A stretch of DNA of 64,000 nucleotides from Embleya sp045207785 (lineage in GTDB: Bacteria > Actinomycetota > Actinomycetes > Streptomycetales > Streptomycetaceae). The notes under the pieces are model-generated. The model had not been told where the DNA came from. It worked only from the letters and a program-made list of their open reading frames with translations, and made no database searches. Position 1 is the first letter of the stretch; each line of letters begins with the position of its first letter. Below are positions 45,332 through 55,096 of this stretch, in pieces. The DNA lies in contig NZ_CP108777.1 in assembly GCF_045207785.1 (NCBI RefSeq), positions 3,038,001-3,102,000 on the forward strand. The letters run 5' to 3'. Both the position numbers and the translations under genes were made by a program.

Positions 45332-46273
45332 GTGAAGTTCGAACAGCGCATGTACGCGCGTATCCGGTTTCTGGACGTGTTGTACGACCTGTACGAGGCC
45401 GCGTTCGAGGACTTCTTCCACAAGTTGATGTGCGCCCGTCACCCCGACTTCCTTGACGTGCGCACCCACGGCAACATCGGCGATCAGGGCTCGGACGGCC
45501 TGTCCCTGCACTCGCGCAAGCTCTACGCCTGCTACGCGCCCCAGACCCCGGACGCCTCGAAGGTCCAGGCCAAGCTCGCCTCCGACCTGAAGAAGGCGAA
45601 GGACAAACGCGGGGGTCAGTTCGACACGTTCGTGTTCGTCCACAACGACCGCCGCGGAATGCACCCGGAGATCGCCGGCGCGCTCGCGAAGGCCACAGTC
45701 GACCACCGACCCCTGCGTTTCGAACAGATGGGCAGCCGCCGTCTGTGGCAGGAGTGCCTCGGCCTGGACCAAGTCCTGGCCGAGGACGTCCTGGGCTGCG
45801 AGATCCCCATCAAGGACCTCGTCTACGGCGTCGGGCTGGAAGACCTCGCCCCACTCCTCAAGCATCTGCAGGAGCTGCGCACTCCGGCGGACCCGTTCAT
45901 GGACCTGCCGGATGTGCCTCAGGACAAGCTCGACTTCAACGCGCTTCACGGCGAGGCCCGCGAGGACCTCCAACGCGGCATGCGCCACAGCCACCTCGTC
46001 GACGCCTTCTACGACGGCGGCATGCTCGCCGTCGAACACGACGAGGTCGCCCGCGGCTTCCGCCTGTACTACGAACAGGTACGCGCCGAGTGGGACGACC
46101 CCGAGGACGTCCTGTGGCAACTGGAGATGTACGTCCTGGGCAACGGCCAACAACCCCGCCGGGTCCAACGCAACGCACGCGTCGTCCTGGCGCACTTCTT
46201 CGAACGCTGCGACATCTTCGACGCCCCACCTCCCGACTGGCACCCGGACACACCCCTGCGGGTACCGGCGTGA
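45332..46273 (+). CDS. ABC-3C system effector: nuclease-like domain plus C-terminal anchor
   Basis: 313 residues, GTG at 45332 with AAGGGGGG upstream. The N-terminal half has HGNIGDQGSDG followed by KLYACYAPQTPDASKVQAKL and the strand FDTFVFVHNDRRG. This is a restriction-endonuclease-like (PD-(D/E)XK-related) pattern used by effectors of three-component ABC systems. The C-terminal half (LLKHLQELRTPADPF and KLDFNALHGEAREDLQRGM) fits the conserved ABC-3C C-terminal domain that docks to the middle component. Established: ABC-3C systems are predicted conflict systems in which a RecF-like ATPase controls an effector. The stop overlaps the next start (GTGA). Confidence 0.75.
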   Translation: MKFEQRMYARIRFLDVLYDLYEAAFEDFFHKLMCARHPDFLDVRTHGNIGDQGSDGLSLHSRKLYACYAPQTPDASKVQAKLASDLKKAKDKRGGQFDTFVFVHNDRRGMHPEIAGALAKATVDHRPLRFEQMGSRRLWQECLGLDQVLAEDVLGCEIPIKDLVYGVGLEDLAPLLKHLQELRTPADPFMDLPDVPQDKLDFNALHGEAREDLQRGMRHSHLVDAFYDGGMLAVEHDEVARGFRLYYEQVRAEWDDPEDVLWQLEMYVLGNGQQPRRVQRNARVVLAHFFERCDIFDAPPPDWHPDTPLRVPA

Positions 46274-46536
46274 TCACTCCCACCAAGGGCATCGCCCCCG
46301 ACCGCTGCCTCCTGGCCGTCGGCGCACAGATCATCCTCCAACTGGACGAACCCCGCTCCATCAGCCAGGCATGGTCCCGACTGAAGGCATGGCGCACCGA
46401 ACACGGTCACCACTCCCCGGTATCGTTCGCCTGGTTCGTCCTGGCCCTGGACGTGCTCTACAGCATGGGCGCCGTGGACCTGCGCCGCGATGTCCTGGTC
46501 GCGAGGAGTGCCGATGCTCAAGCGTCTGAGCGCTGA
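46270..46536 (+). CDS. ABC-3C middle component
   Basis: 88 residues. The GTG at 46270 overlaps the effector stop by four bases. The sequence CLLAVGAQIILQLDEPRSIS, then FAWFVLALDVLYSMGAVDL, is a compact winged-helix-like fold typical of ABC-3C middle components. These bridge the DUF2326 ATPase and the effector. The subtype may be MC6, but I cannot confirm that. Its last 23 bases overlap the ATPase gene. Size and position between effector and ATPase support the assignment even though the sequence itself is short. Confidence 0.75.
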   Translation: MITPTKGIAPDRCLLAVGAQIILQLDEPRSISQAWSRLKAWRTEHGHHSPVSFAWFVLALDVLYSMGAVDLRRDVLVARSADAQASER

Positions 46537-48256
46537 CGACCCCAGGTTCAAGACCGTCACCCTCACCGGCGGCCTGAACCTCGTCGTCGCCGACATCACC
46601 GACAACTCCACGGACACCGACAGCCGCAACAGCGCCGGCAAGTCCAGCCTGATCGAACTCGTCCACTTCCTGCTCGGCGCACGCGCCGACACCAACGCCG
46701 TGGCCATGAACAAGGCACTCCGCAACACCACCTTCCGCCTGGACATGGACTGGCCCGGCGTCGAATCCCTGAGCGTGGCCCGCCGGGGCAGCCAGCCCAA
46801 GACCGTCCGCATCGACCCCGACGTCACCGGCGCGGACAGCGACCACCTGTTCCCAAGCGAAGGCCCCACCGAGCTGGGCGTCGACGAGTGGAACCGGCTC
46901 ATCGAACGCGACCTGTTCGGCCTGCGCGGCGAACACTCCGGCGTCAGCGGACGCACGATGCTCTCCTTCCTCGCCCGACGCGACTCCGCACACGGCTTCA
47001 ACGAACCCATCCGCACCTTCGCCCGCCAAGCCGAAGCGGACGCCACCACCAACCTCGCCTACCTCCTGGGCCTGGACTGGCAACTCGCCGACGGCTACCG
47101 CCAACTCGCCGCCCGCCAAGCCACCCGCACCCAACTCAGCAAAGCCGTCAACGACCCCGTCTGGGGACGCATCGTCGGCTCCACCGCCGACCTCCGCGGC
47201 CAGATCACCCTCGCCCAAGCCCAGGTCGACCGACTCCGCGCCCAGATCGCCGACTTCCAGATCGTCCCGCAGTACGAGCACGTCAAGAACCAGGCCGACG
47301 AGATCGCCCGAGCCATCAAACAGCTCGCCCAGGACGACGTCATCGACCAGAACAACCTCGAGGAACTCCACAAGGCCGTCACCGAGACCGCCGACGTCGA
47401 GACCGACTACCTCGAATCCGTCTACCGCGAACTCGGCATCATCCTCAACGACCAGGTCCGCCGCCGCTTCGAAGACGTCCAAACCTTCCACCACTCCGTC
47501 GTCCGCAACCGACGCCGCTTCCTCGACGACGAAATCACCGAACTCACCCAACGCCTCGAAACACGCCGCACCGAACGCGCCCGCCTGGGCGAGGAACAAG
47601 CCCACCTGTTGCGCACCCTCAACGAAGGCGGCGCACTCGAGGCACTCACCGCCCTCCAACAGGCACTCGCCCGCGAACAAGCCACCCTCGAAGCCCTGCG
47701 CCACCGCTACGAGGCCGCCCAAACCCTCGAAGCCAGCTCACGCCAGATCACCACCAAACGACTCGAACTCGAACAGGCCGTCGCCACCGACCTCAACGAA
47801 CGCGCCCAACAGACCGCCGAAGCGACCCTGCTGTTCTCCCGCTACGCCCAACGCCTGTACGGAGAGGGACGCGAGGCGTACCTGGCCATCGACGCCGGAC
47901 GCAACAGCCTCAAGATCCTCCCCCGCATCCACAGCGACGACAGCCGCGGCATCGGGAACATGGTCATGTTCTGCTTCGACCTCACCCTCGCCGTCCTGGC
48001 CCACCGCCACGGACGCGCCCCAGACTTCCTCATCCACGACAGCCACCTCTTCGACGGCGTCGACGACCGCCAACTCTCCGCAGCCCTGACCCTCGCCGCC
48101 GAAGTCGCCCACGAGGAGCGCATGCAGTACATCGCCACCCTCAACACCGACGACCTCGGCAAAGCCGCCCGGCGGGGCTTCGACCCCGAGCCACACATTC
48201 GCGCGCGTTTGACCGACGCCCTCGAAACCGGCGGACTGTTCGGCTTCCGCTTTTAG
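46514..48256 (+). CDS. DUF2326-type ABC ATPase of the ABC-3C system
   Basis: 580 residues. The ATG at 46514 (GAGGAG five bases upstream) is better than the in-frame upstream GTG at 46490. Walker A is NSAGKSSL (residues 39-46). The N-terminal strand GGLNLVVADITDNS is typical of RecF/SMC-like ATPases. Residues about 200-430 form a long coiled coil (for example AQVDRLRAQIADFQ and LEALRHRYEAAQTLEASSR). The C-terminal block RAPDFLIHDSHLFDGVDDRQ supplies the Walker B/D-loop region of DUF2326 proteins. Role: nucleic-acid-sensing ATPase that gates the nuclease effector. It overlaps the middle-component gene by 23 bases. Confidence 0.85.
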   Translation: MLKRLSADDPRFKTVTLTGGLNLVVADITDNSTDTDSRNSAGKSSLIELVHFLLGARADTNAVAMNKALRNTTFRLDMDWPGVESLSVARRGSQPKTVRIDPDVTGADSDHLFPSEGPTELGVDEWNRLIERDLFGLRGEHSGVSGRTMLSFLARRDSAHGFNEPIRTFARQAEADATTNLAYLLGLDWQLADGYRQLAARQATRTQLSKAVNDPVWGRIVGSTADLRGQITLAQAQVDRLRAQIADFQIVPQYEHVKNQADEIARAIKQLAQDDVIDQNNLEELHKAVTETADVETDYLESVYRELGIILNDQVRRRFEDVQTFHHSVVRNRRRFLDDEITELTQRLETRRTERARLGEEQAHLLRTLNEGGALEALTALQQALAREQATLEALRHRYEAAQTLEASSRQITTKRLELEQAVATDLNERAQQTAEATLLFSRYAQRLYGEGREAYLAIDAGRNSLKILPRIHSDDSRGIGNMVMFCFDLTLAVLAHRHGRAPDFLIHDSHLFDGVDDRQLSAALTLAAEVAHEERMQYIATLNTDDLGKAARRGFDPEPHIRARLTDALETGGLFGFRF

Positions 48257-48580
48257 GAATTGGCTGGGATAGGCGGGATCGGCGGCGCATCCCGGGTCGG
48301 CCGGCAGCCCTCGCCGCCCGACGGCCCCGCACGCGGGACGCTCGGCCCGGCGCACCGCTCGACGCCGTGGCCACCCGCTTGCCAGTCATGCCGATTCCCA
48401 AGGCCGGGAGCCCCGTTGGGTGCCATCAAGGGTAAGGGCGTGACTGTGGCCAGTCGGCCCCATGGCAACTGGGACGTTTGGGTTGTGTGTTTCCGGAACA
48501 CCGACGGCCTCGCGGCCCTACGATCGGGCGGATATCGAGCCGTCGGCGTACCGCGTGGCGGCACCCAGGGGGTGGGGACC
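48257..48580. other. Intergenic stretch after the ABC-3C operon
   Basis: About 320 bases with no supported gene. No clear terminator seen. It should carry the promoter of the lipoprotein gene. Confidence 0.3.
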
Positions 48581-49081
48581 ATGAAGTACCGAGCGACCAC
48601 GGCCGCGATAGTCCTGTGCGCAGTGCTCAGTCTTGCCGCGACGGCGTGCAGCCGCGACGGAGGATCGGCCGTGCCTGCTGCATCCGATGCAGACATCCAA
48701 ACCAAGGCCGACCAGCGTCTCGCGGAGATCGCGGCCCGGCCGGACATCGAACCGGCCCTCGCCGACTTTCTCCGGGAGACCATCGCCGTCTCCCTTGAAT
48801 ACAAGGTCAGGGCAACCGAAGAGGGCAAGAAGCGCACCCTCGACGACCAGGTGCTCAACGCGAAGGCGACGCGCGAACGTCTGTGCACGCGCGACGGCCA
48901 AGGCCGCTGGGCGCCCGGGAGCCTCCTCACGACGATGCGCGACCTGTCTGTCAACGAGTTGGCGAAGGACATGCTCAAGGACAAGCAGGTGGACGACGAA
49001 GCGACCGCGGCGGTCGTCGCAGGGCGCATGCTCACCGCGATCGAAACGAAGCTCTGCCAGGGGAAGCAGGCCTCCGGCTGA
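48581..49081 (+). CDS. Small lipoprotein
   Basis: 166 residues, ATG at 48581 preceded by a G-rich GGGGGTGGGG region. The signal peptide IVLCAVLSLAATACS ends in ATAC, a lipobox-like site, so the protein is probably lipidated at the Cys and exposed outside the membrane. The mature part is helical and charged (DIQTKADQRLAEIAARPDIE and LADFLRETIAVSLEYKVRAT), with two further Cys residues. No enzymatic motif. It sits between two defence-type loci, but nothing shows it belongs to either. Confidence 0.65.
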   Translation: MKYRATTAAIVLCAVLSLAATACSRDGGSAVPAASDADIQTKADQRLAEIAARPDIEPALADFLRETIAVSLEYKVRATEEGKKRTLDDQVLNAKATRERLCTRDGQGRWAPGSLLTTMRDLSVNELAKDMLKDKQVDDEATAAVVAGRMLTAIETKLCQGKQASG

Positions 49082-49244
49082 GCGGCTGCCCGTGCGGCGC
49101 GGAGCGCGGTGAAGACGACGCCTCGTCGTCGCGCAAAGCGCCGGCCGGCGGGGGCGATTCTCCGGGGGGTCTGCCAGCGTCCTCGTTGGTCCGCCGGGTC
49201 CGGTTACGGCGAAAGGGCCCCGCGGAGGCGGCGACGAATACACA

Positions 49245-50291
49245 ATGCCGGGGATGAGTCTGACCGGCGAGTTGAAGCACACCGATTCCGAGGTCGCGCG
49301 GTTCTTCGCCGCGCGCCTGCCGGATGCCGCCCGGGCGCAAGCGGCGCTGCGGCGCTGGACCGCGCACCTGCCGGAACCGATCCGGCCTCCGCCCGGCTGC
49401 ACCACACCGCCCTGGGCGTTGGGCCTCACGATCGACCACCGCGTCCGCGTCTCGCTCGGCGCCCCCTACGGCGACCCCATCCGGTTCGGCATCAAACGAT
49501 TTCGACCCGACGACCCGGGCGTGCGCGACGCAATCGGGCGAGCCGGGGCCGAACTCCTCACCGAACTCGACCGCTTCACCGGCGCACCCCTGTTGCTCGA
49601 CGGCGCGGACGGCGACCGGTTGATCCGATTGTGCGCGGTCGCCTCCTACTTCGAACACGTCTACCGCTCCGGAGGGTGCGACCGCGGTGACCTCCTGGAC
49701 CGGGCCGGCGCCCACACGACCCTCTCCTCCCTCCTGGCCGACGTCCCGCACGAGACAGTCGAGGACATCACCGCGCAACTGCGCCTGGCCGAACCGCGCG
49801 AGGCGCTGGGATGGCTGGTCGGCCGGGAGGTGGAGTGCGGAGCGGTGTTCGCCGGCAGCGCGCACGTAGGCGGGGCCGACGCGGACCTGGTGTGTGCGGG
49901 CGAGTTGATCGACTGCAAGGCGACCGTGGCACCGTCCCGCCTCGGCACCCGCGAGCTCTACCAACTCGCCGGATACCTCCTGCTCGACTTCGACGACCAC
50001 CACCGGATCCGCTTCGTGAGCCTGTACCTGTCCCGCCAGGGCGCCATGCTGGGCTGGCACGTCAACGAGTTCCTGCCGCTTCTCGGTGCCACCGCATCCC
50101 TGTGCGATTTGCGCACCGCGCTGCAGGACCTCCTCGTGCCGTCGGCCGAACACGTGGCCGTGGGCCCGGACCCGGCGTGGGCGGTGCCCTGCCCGAAATG
50201 CCGAGCACAGGGGGAAAACGGATGCGTGACACCCCGCGGCATCCCGGCCCGCGCGACCCACGCACAACGCCTGAACGCAGTCCAACGCTGA
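49245..50291 (+). CDS. PD-(D/E)XK nuclease-like protein with C-terminal zinc motif
   Basis: 348 residues from the ATG at 49245; an ATG at 49254 is also possible. The region GGADADLVCAGELIDCKATV gives D214-x8-D223-C-K225, the PD-(D/E)XK active-site spacing. It is followed by TRELYQLAGYLLLD and the strand RIRFVSLYLSRQGAML, as in phage or restriction-type nucleases. The C-terminus CPKCRAQGENGCVTPRGIPA with HAQR is the short actinobacterial zinc-binding tail. Probably a DNA-cleaving enzyme in defence. No partner gene overlaps it; the Hachiman-like pair starts 315 bases downstream. Confidence 0.65.
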   Translation: MPGMSLTGELKHTDSEVARFFAARLPDAARAQAALRRWTAHLPEPIRPPPGCTTPPWALGLTIDHRVRVSLGAPYGDPIRFGIKRFRPDDPGVRDAIGRAGAELLTELDRFTGAPLLLDGADGDRLIRLCAVASYFEHVYRSGGCDRGDLLDRAGAHTTLSSLLADVPHETVEDITAQLRLAEPREALGWLVGREVECGAVFAGSAHVGGADADLVCAGELIDCKATVAPSRLGTRELYQLAGYLLLDFDDHHRIRFVSLYLSRQGAMLGWHVNEFLPLLGATASLCDLRTALQDLLVPSAEHVAVGPDPAWAVPCPKCRAQGENGCVTPRGIPARATHAQRLNAVQR

Positions 50292-50606
50292 CCCCGACGC
50301 CTCACCCACGCCCGCGTTCCGCACCAATGCGCCCGCCAACCTCCGCCCTGCGGCGCACACGGCGGTTCTCCCGAGGGCAGGGCCGTGCGTTGACCACGGT
50401 CCACGAGTGCGCCGCGCGAACGTTGTAGACCGAACCCGAACCTGAAGCCCGCACGACCGACCTCGACGGCGCCGGATCCCGAACCGAACGGATCCGAGGT
50501 CGAGTTCGCGCAGTAGTCATCGACCTACCAAGCCTGGGGCCGAACCGCGGGATGTGATCATTCGACGACCCGAAAGTACTCGGGATGGTGGGAGAGCGAG
50601 GTACGA
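50292..50606. other. Intergenic stretch before the Hachiman-like pair
   Basis: About 315 bases. No gene supported. The promoter of the pair should be here but was not pinpointed. A GGGAGAGCGAGG stretch just before 50607 includes the ribosome site. Confidence 0.3.
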
Positions 50607-51404
50607 GTGATCGACAAATGGCTGGAGCAGCAGCACGTTGAGCAACCGGAAGGGGAGCTCCGCTACGAGGCTCTCGCCGAGTCGGGCCGGATGACCGACA
50701 CGGACGTCATGGAACAGCTCGGGCGCGAGGTCGCCCGGAACTACCTCACTCCCGGCGAGCTGGCGCGTATCTTCGACGACCTCGGCGCTCCAGAAGTCGC
50801 GGACTATCTGCGGGTCTCCAAGTTCCCGTCCACGACCCGCGTGCGGCACGGCGACTTCGGGGAGATCGTTACCGCCGCCCTGTACCGGCGCGTCCGCCGC
50901 TGGTGCGTGCCGATCCTCAAGCTGCGCTACAAGCAGACAGCGGAACAGGCGGTCCAGGGCACGGACGTCATGGCGTTCCGCTTCCGCCAGAACCCCCCGG
51001 TGATCGCGGTACCGGAGGTCAAGACCCGCGCGACCCGCAAGCGTGCACTGGGCGAGGAGGCCTACGACAGCCTGGAGAAGGTCCTGGACCGGCTGGACGA
51101 GAGCATCGCCTTCGCGATGAACCGCTGTGCCGAACAAGGCCACCGCTTCCTCGCCAAGCACCTTGCCGCTCTGCTGCGCCCGTCCGCGGATCGGGCCGTG
51201 GAACGGCACATGCTCTTTCTCCACGACGCGAAGACCTGGAAGGACGACGTCGTCGACCTCCTGGCACAAAAGGTCACCGAACGCACCGAACTGACCGTCG
51301 TCAAGGTCCTCGACCTGCAGGAATTCATCGCCCGCGTCTACAAGGCCGCCGAGGCGGGACCTCTCGGGCGCCGTGAGGAAACAGGGAAGGACGGCGCGGC
51401 GTGA
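50607..51404 (+). CDS. Hachiman-like nuclease subunit (HamA/DUF1837-type)
   Basis: 265 residues from the GTG at 50607. The motif HGDFGEIVTAALYRRVRRW, then KLRYKQTAEQAVQGTD and VIAVPEVKTRAT, follows the DUF1837/HamA pattern (GDFGE..., K.R.K......V.G.D, ...E.K). It gives candidate catalytic residues D120, E137 and K139. Established: in Hachiman, HamA is a nuclease held inactive by the HamB helicase and released on phage DNA damage. The N-terminal 80 residues are divergent. Its stop overlaps the helicase start by GTGA, as expected for a stoichiometric complex. Identity is from motif memory, so a related two-gene system is possible. Confidence 0.7.
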   Translation: MIDKWLEQQHVEQPEGELRYEALAESGRMTDTDVMEQLGREVARNYLTPGELARIFDDLGAPEVADYLRVSKFPSTTRVRHGDFGEIVTAALYRRVRRWCVPILKLRYKQTAEQAVQGTDVMAFRFRQNPPVIAVPEVKTRATRKRALGEEAYDSLEKVLDRLDESIAFAMNRCAEQGHRFLAKHLAALLRPSADRAVERHMLFLHDAKTWKDDVVDLLAQKVTERTELTVVKVLDLQEFIARVYKAAEAGPLGRREETGKDGAA

Positions 51405-54400
51405 GGGACTACAACGGCGCGGTGCACCGCCTCGGCCAAGAGGCCCTCGCCGCAGGAGACGCCCGCCCCGGACTGCGCGCCCAACTGCGCTCGCACGTCC
51501 TGGGCGAACAAATCGACAGCGAGGGGACCACCGCCGCCTACACCTACGATCCCCACGATCTGCGCCGCGGCCTGACCCTGGCGCGTCTGGGGCAGTTGAC
51601 CCGCACCCCACGCGAGCGCCGCGCCGACCCGGGCCCGCTCACCGAGATCGCCGAGGCGTACGCCGACCTCGCGCAGCGCCTGCGGGTAGGGGACCCCACC
51701 CGCGTCGAACTGCTGGCCGTCGCGGCGACCATGTGGAGCCTGGCCGGATACCAGGCCAACTCCGCCACCTTGGCCACCACCTTCCTGGACGAGGTGAACG
51801 AGTACTTCGTTCGGGGCGAGACCACCCCGGTCACGGGAACCGCCCCGTACCGCGTCGCGGCGCTGACCGGCGCCGTGTTGCGCCGGGACATCGACGAGGT
51901 CGCGCGCCTGGGCGCGGAGGCCGCATCGTCCCTGCCGGAACTCGGACGGGCACTGATTTCCGCCGCCGACGCAGGAACCGCGGACCGGGAAGACCTGGCG
52001 GTACTGGCGGCCTACGGACTCGCCGGCCGCGCCGCCCGCTCCGTCGCGAACCTGTGGCGCCACGGCGACCGCGCGGCCGGCGCCGCAGCGGTCACCGATC
52101 TGCGCACGGCCGCGTCCGTTCTGCTGGACGCCTCGGTGGTGGACACCTGGACCCTGATCGACTCGCTCGCCCACGCAGTCGAGGACATCGTCGCCACCTC
52201 ACCCTGGCGGCTGCTGCGCCGCGCCTCGACCTGGGGACGAACGTGGGAGCGCTACCTGAGAGCGTTGATCGTCGCGGAGCGGCCGATGACCCAGGTCTGG
52301 CCCTCCCAACGCACCGCACTGAACGCCGGCCTGGTCGACGCCCGGGCGCGGAACATGGCGGTGACCATGCCGACATCGGCGGGCAAGACCCACATCGCGG
52401 AATGGGCCATCCTGCACGCGCTCGCCCCCCACCCGGGCCAGGAAGACCTGTGGTGGTCCGCGCCCGACCTGGCCGTGTACGTGGTGCCCACCCGGGCCCT
52501 GGCCGCCCAAGTCGAGCGTCATCTGAGCGAGACGCTGGAACTCGTCGGACTGCGCGTGTCGTCGCTGTTCGGCGGAGCCGAACACGTGCGCTACGAGACG
52601 CAGCTCCTGGACTCCACCGACGTTCTGGTTGTAACCAGCGAGAAGTTGGACCTCCTCCTGCGGAACGTGCCCGAACTTGCCACCCGCTTGGCGCTCGTCC
52701 TTGTCGATGAGGGACACACCCTCGATCGATCCGAGCGTGGACTGCGCCTGGAGATGGTCGTGACCCGCCTTCGCCGTGTCACCCCGCGAGCGCGAATCCT
52801 GCTGCTGTCGGCCGTATTGCCCAACGGGGAAACCCTCGCCCGCTGGCTCGACCCCACCGCCGACGGCACGAACCACGCCCACATCGATTGGTCCCCGTCC
52901 CAACTCCGCATGGGCGTCTTCTCATGGCGCGGACGCGAGGACGAAGGCCAAAACGGCGCCATCGACTACGGCACCACCGACAACGACGGATTCTTCCTGC
53001 CCCGTGTCCTCACCCGCCACCGCAAGAGGACGAAGTACTTCCCCACCGCGCCCAAAGACGTGGCCGCCGCCCTGGCCCTCCACTTCGAACGCCTCGGACC
53101 CGTCCTGATCGCCTCACCCACCAAAATCAAAGCCCGCGCCGCAGCCGTTGCCCTGGGACAGGCCCTCCGCAAGCCGAACGTACCCGCACTCGGATCCCAC
53201 ATCGGCAACCCCACCGATCAAGCAAAACTTCTCCGACGTCGGCGCGAGACGCACGACGAGATCGCCCGACACGTCGGCGCGGACCACGAACTGGCCCACA
53301 TGATCCTCGACGGCTACGCCTATCACCACGCCGAGGTGCCGCAGGCCGTCCGCCACTGCCTCGAGCGCGCCTACCGCAACGGCGTACTCCACATCCTGTG
53401 CGCCACCAGCACCCTGTCCCAGGGCATGAACCTGCCCGTCAAGACCGTCCTCGTCCCCGACACCTTCCGCGGACAGGACAGCCGGATCAGCGTTCGGGAG
53501 TTCTGGAACACCGCAGGCCGGGCTGGCCGCGCCTTCCTCGAAACCGAGGGCCACGTCGTCCTCATCGCCCGCGACTCGCACCACGCACGCGAACTACGCA
53601 AACGCTACCTGGACCGGGACAAGATCGAACCGGTCCTGTCCACCCTCGCCATGCTCTACCACGACCTGGTCAAAGCCCGTCTCGGGACCAGACCCGTCAA
53701 GGGGCAAAACCTTACCGACCTCGATCTGGCCGACCCCGAAGGCGACCACGCCTTGTGGGCGGAAGGGCTGGACATCCAACTCCTGGCCGCGCTCGCCGAG
53801 GAAGTAGTCGACACACCCGACCAGCACCTCCTGGAGCAGGCCGCGCAGAACCTCCTCGCAGACACCCTCGGCAGCCACCAGATCGGCGCGCAGAACTGGT
53901 CCCTTGAACCCCTGGTCCGCTTCGCCGCCCGCCGCGTCGCCGCCATCGCCCAACGCCTACCCGACCCCCGCGACCGCGCCGCCGTCGTCCGCACCGGACT
54001 GAGCGTCCAAGGCGGCACGGACGCACTCGCCGCAGCCGACCGAATCATCGAAACCCTCCACACACACCCCGAACTCTTCGACCCACAACACTGGCCGAAA
54101 CTACGCAAACACATCCTGACCTCCGCCACCGCCGTCCACGAACTTCGCCACGGCGCCGACCAAAAAGGCGTCCCACCATCATCCGTTACCCCAGCCGCCC
54201 TCGACTGGATCGAGGGCATGCCACCCACCGACATCCACACCACCCACCAGCACACGCTCGCGACCAACGACATCACCCAAACCATCACCGTCATCGACAA
54301 AGTCGTCTGCCACGACCTCGCCTGGGTGGTCTCGGCCCTCCTACAGATCATCGAACTCCGCCTCGACACCCCCGCCGAGGGCAACCTCGCCGCCCTGCCG

Positions 54401-55021
54401 GCCATGCTCAAATACGGCGTCGACACCCCGGCCGCGTGCTACGCCGCCAGCCTCGGCGTCCACGATCGGACCGCCGCGATATCCCTCGCCAGCCACTGCC
54501 CCCACCCCGAACCCACCTTCACAGTTTTTCTTGACTGGCTCAGCCACCTCACCGCAGACGAAATCACCACCATCACGACGCCGGCCGTTGCGGCCCTCCT
54601 CATTCGCAGCGCCGAACACCGAAGCCCCCGAATCGCCCAGGCAGCCATCCTCAACGGCCGCGGAACCTTCACCAGTCCCCTTCGGGGCGTTCGGCACGCG
54701 GACAGCGCAGAGACCCTCACCACAATTCCCGTCGGCACCCCGCTCGATCTCGTTCGCGATCGCAGCAACCCCGCCGATCAAAACGCGATTCACGTCGAGC
54801 ACCGGGGCATCTTCCTCGGCTGGATCGCCCGCGAGGTCGCCCGCCCGCTCGCGCTCGTCCTGGATGAGGAACCCACTCCCACGGTGCACGTCAGTCTCGC
54901 CACCGACACGGGCGCCTTGGCCCGGCCGGAAGGCAAGAGGCGACTCTCCGCTCAGGACAAAGTCCTACTCACGATCACACTCGGCCACCCGACACAGCAC
55001 CCGTCATCATCGGGCGGTTGA
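51401..55021 (+). CDS. Hachiman-like DEAD/DEAH-type helicase (HamB-like) with C-terminal HIRAN domain
   Basis: 1206 residues. The GTG at 51401 overlaps the nuclease gene (GTGA). An N-terminal helical region of about 300 residues precedes the superfamily 2 core: Walker A TSAGKT (325-330), motif Ia VVPTRALAAQV, motif II DEGH (436-439), motif III LLLSAVLPNGE. The second RecA domain has ATSTLSQGMNLPVKTVLVPD and FWNTAGRAGRAFLETEGHVV. A long helical part follows. At about 1111-1195, VGTPLDLVRDRSNPADQNAI and LGWIAREVARPLALVLDEE match a HIRAN domain, which in HLTF binds 3' DNA ends. Predicted role: phage or damaged-DNA sensor that frees the partner nuclease. Confidence 0.75.
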   Translation: MRDYNGAVHRLGQEALAAGDARPGLRAQLRSHVLGEQIDSEGTTAAYTYDPHDLRRGLTLARLGQLTRTPRERRADPGPLTEIAEAYADLAQRLRVGDPTRVELLAVAATMWSLAGYQANSATLATTFLDEVNEYFVRGETTPVTGTAPYRVAALTGAVLRRDIDEVARLGAEAASSLPELGRALISAADAGTADREDLAVLAAYGLAGRAARSVANLWRHGDRAAGAAAVTDLRTAASVLLDASVVDTWTLIDSLAHAVEDIVATSPWRLLRRASTWGRTWERYLRALIVAERPMTQVWPSQRTALNAGLVDARARNMAVTMPTSAGKTHIAEWAILHALAPHPGQEDLWWSAPDLAVYVVPTRALAAQVERHLSETLELVGLRVSSLFGGAEHVRYETQLLDSTDVLVVTSEKLDLLLRNVPELATRLALVLVDEGHTLDRSERGLRLEMVVTRLRRVTPRARILLLSAVLPNGETLARWLDPTADGTNHAHIDWSPSQLRMGVFSWRGREDEGQNGAIDYGTTDNDGFFLPRVLTRHRKRTKYFPTAPKDVAAALALHFERLGPVLIASPTKIKARAAAVALGQALRKPNVPALGSHIGNPTDQAKLLRRRRETHDEIARHVGADHELAHMILDGYAYHHAEVPQAVRHCLERAYRNGVLHILCATSTLSQGMNLPVKTVLVPDTFRGQDSRISVREFWNTAGRAGRAFLETEGHVVLIARDSHHARELRKRYLDRDKIEPVLSTLAMLYHDLVKARLGTRPVKGQNLTDLDLADPEGDHALWAEGLDIQLLAALAEEVVDTPDQHLLEQAAQNLLADTLGSHQIGAQNWSLEPLVRFAARRVAAIAQRLPDPRDRAAVVRTGLSVQGGTDALAAADRIIETLHTHPELFDPQHWPKLRKHILTSATAVHELRHGADQKGVPPSSVTPAALDWIEGMPPTDIHTTHQHTLATNDITQTITVIDKVVCHDLAWVVSALLQIIELRLDTPAEGNLAALPAMLKYGVDTPAACYAASLGVHDRTAAISLASHCPHPEPTFTVFLDWLSHLTADEITTITTPAVAALLIRSAEHRSPRIAQAAILNGRGTFTSPLRGVRHADSAETLTTIPVGTPLDLVRDRSNPADQNAIHVEHRGIFLGWIAREVARPLALVLDEEPTPTVHVSLATDTGALARPEGKRRLSAQDKVLLTITLGHPTQHPSSSGG

Positions 55022-55096
55022 GCCAAGATTGGTCGTGGTGCGCCAGCATCCCTGCCGGAGAGAAGATTTCGGTGTGCCCTTCACGCCTGTGCGGGC

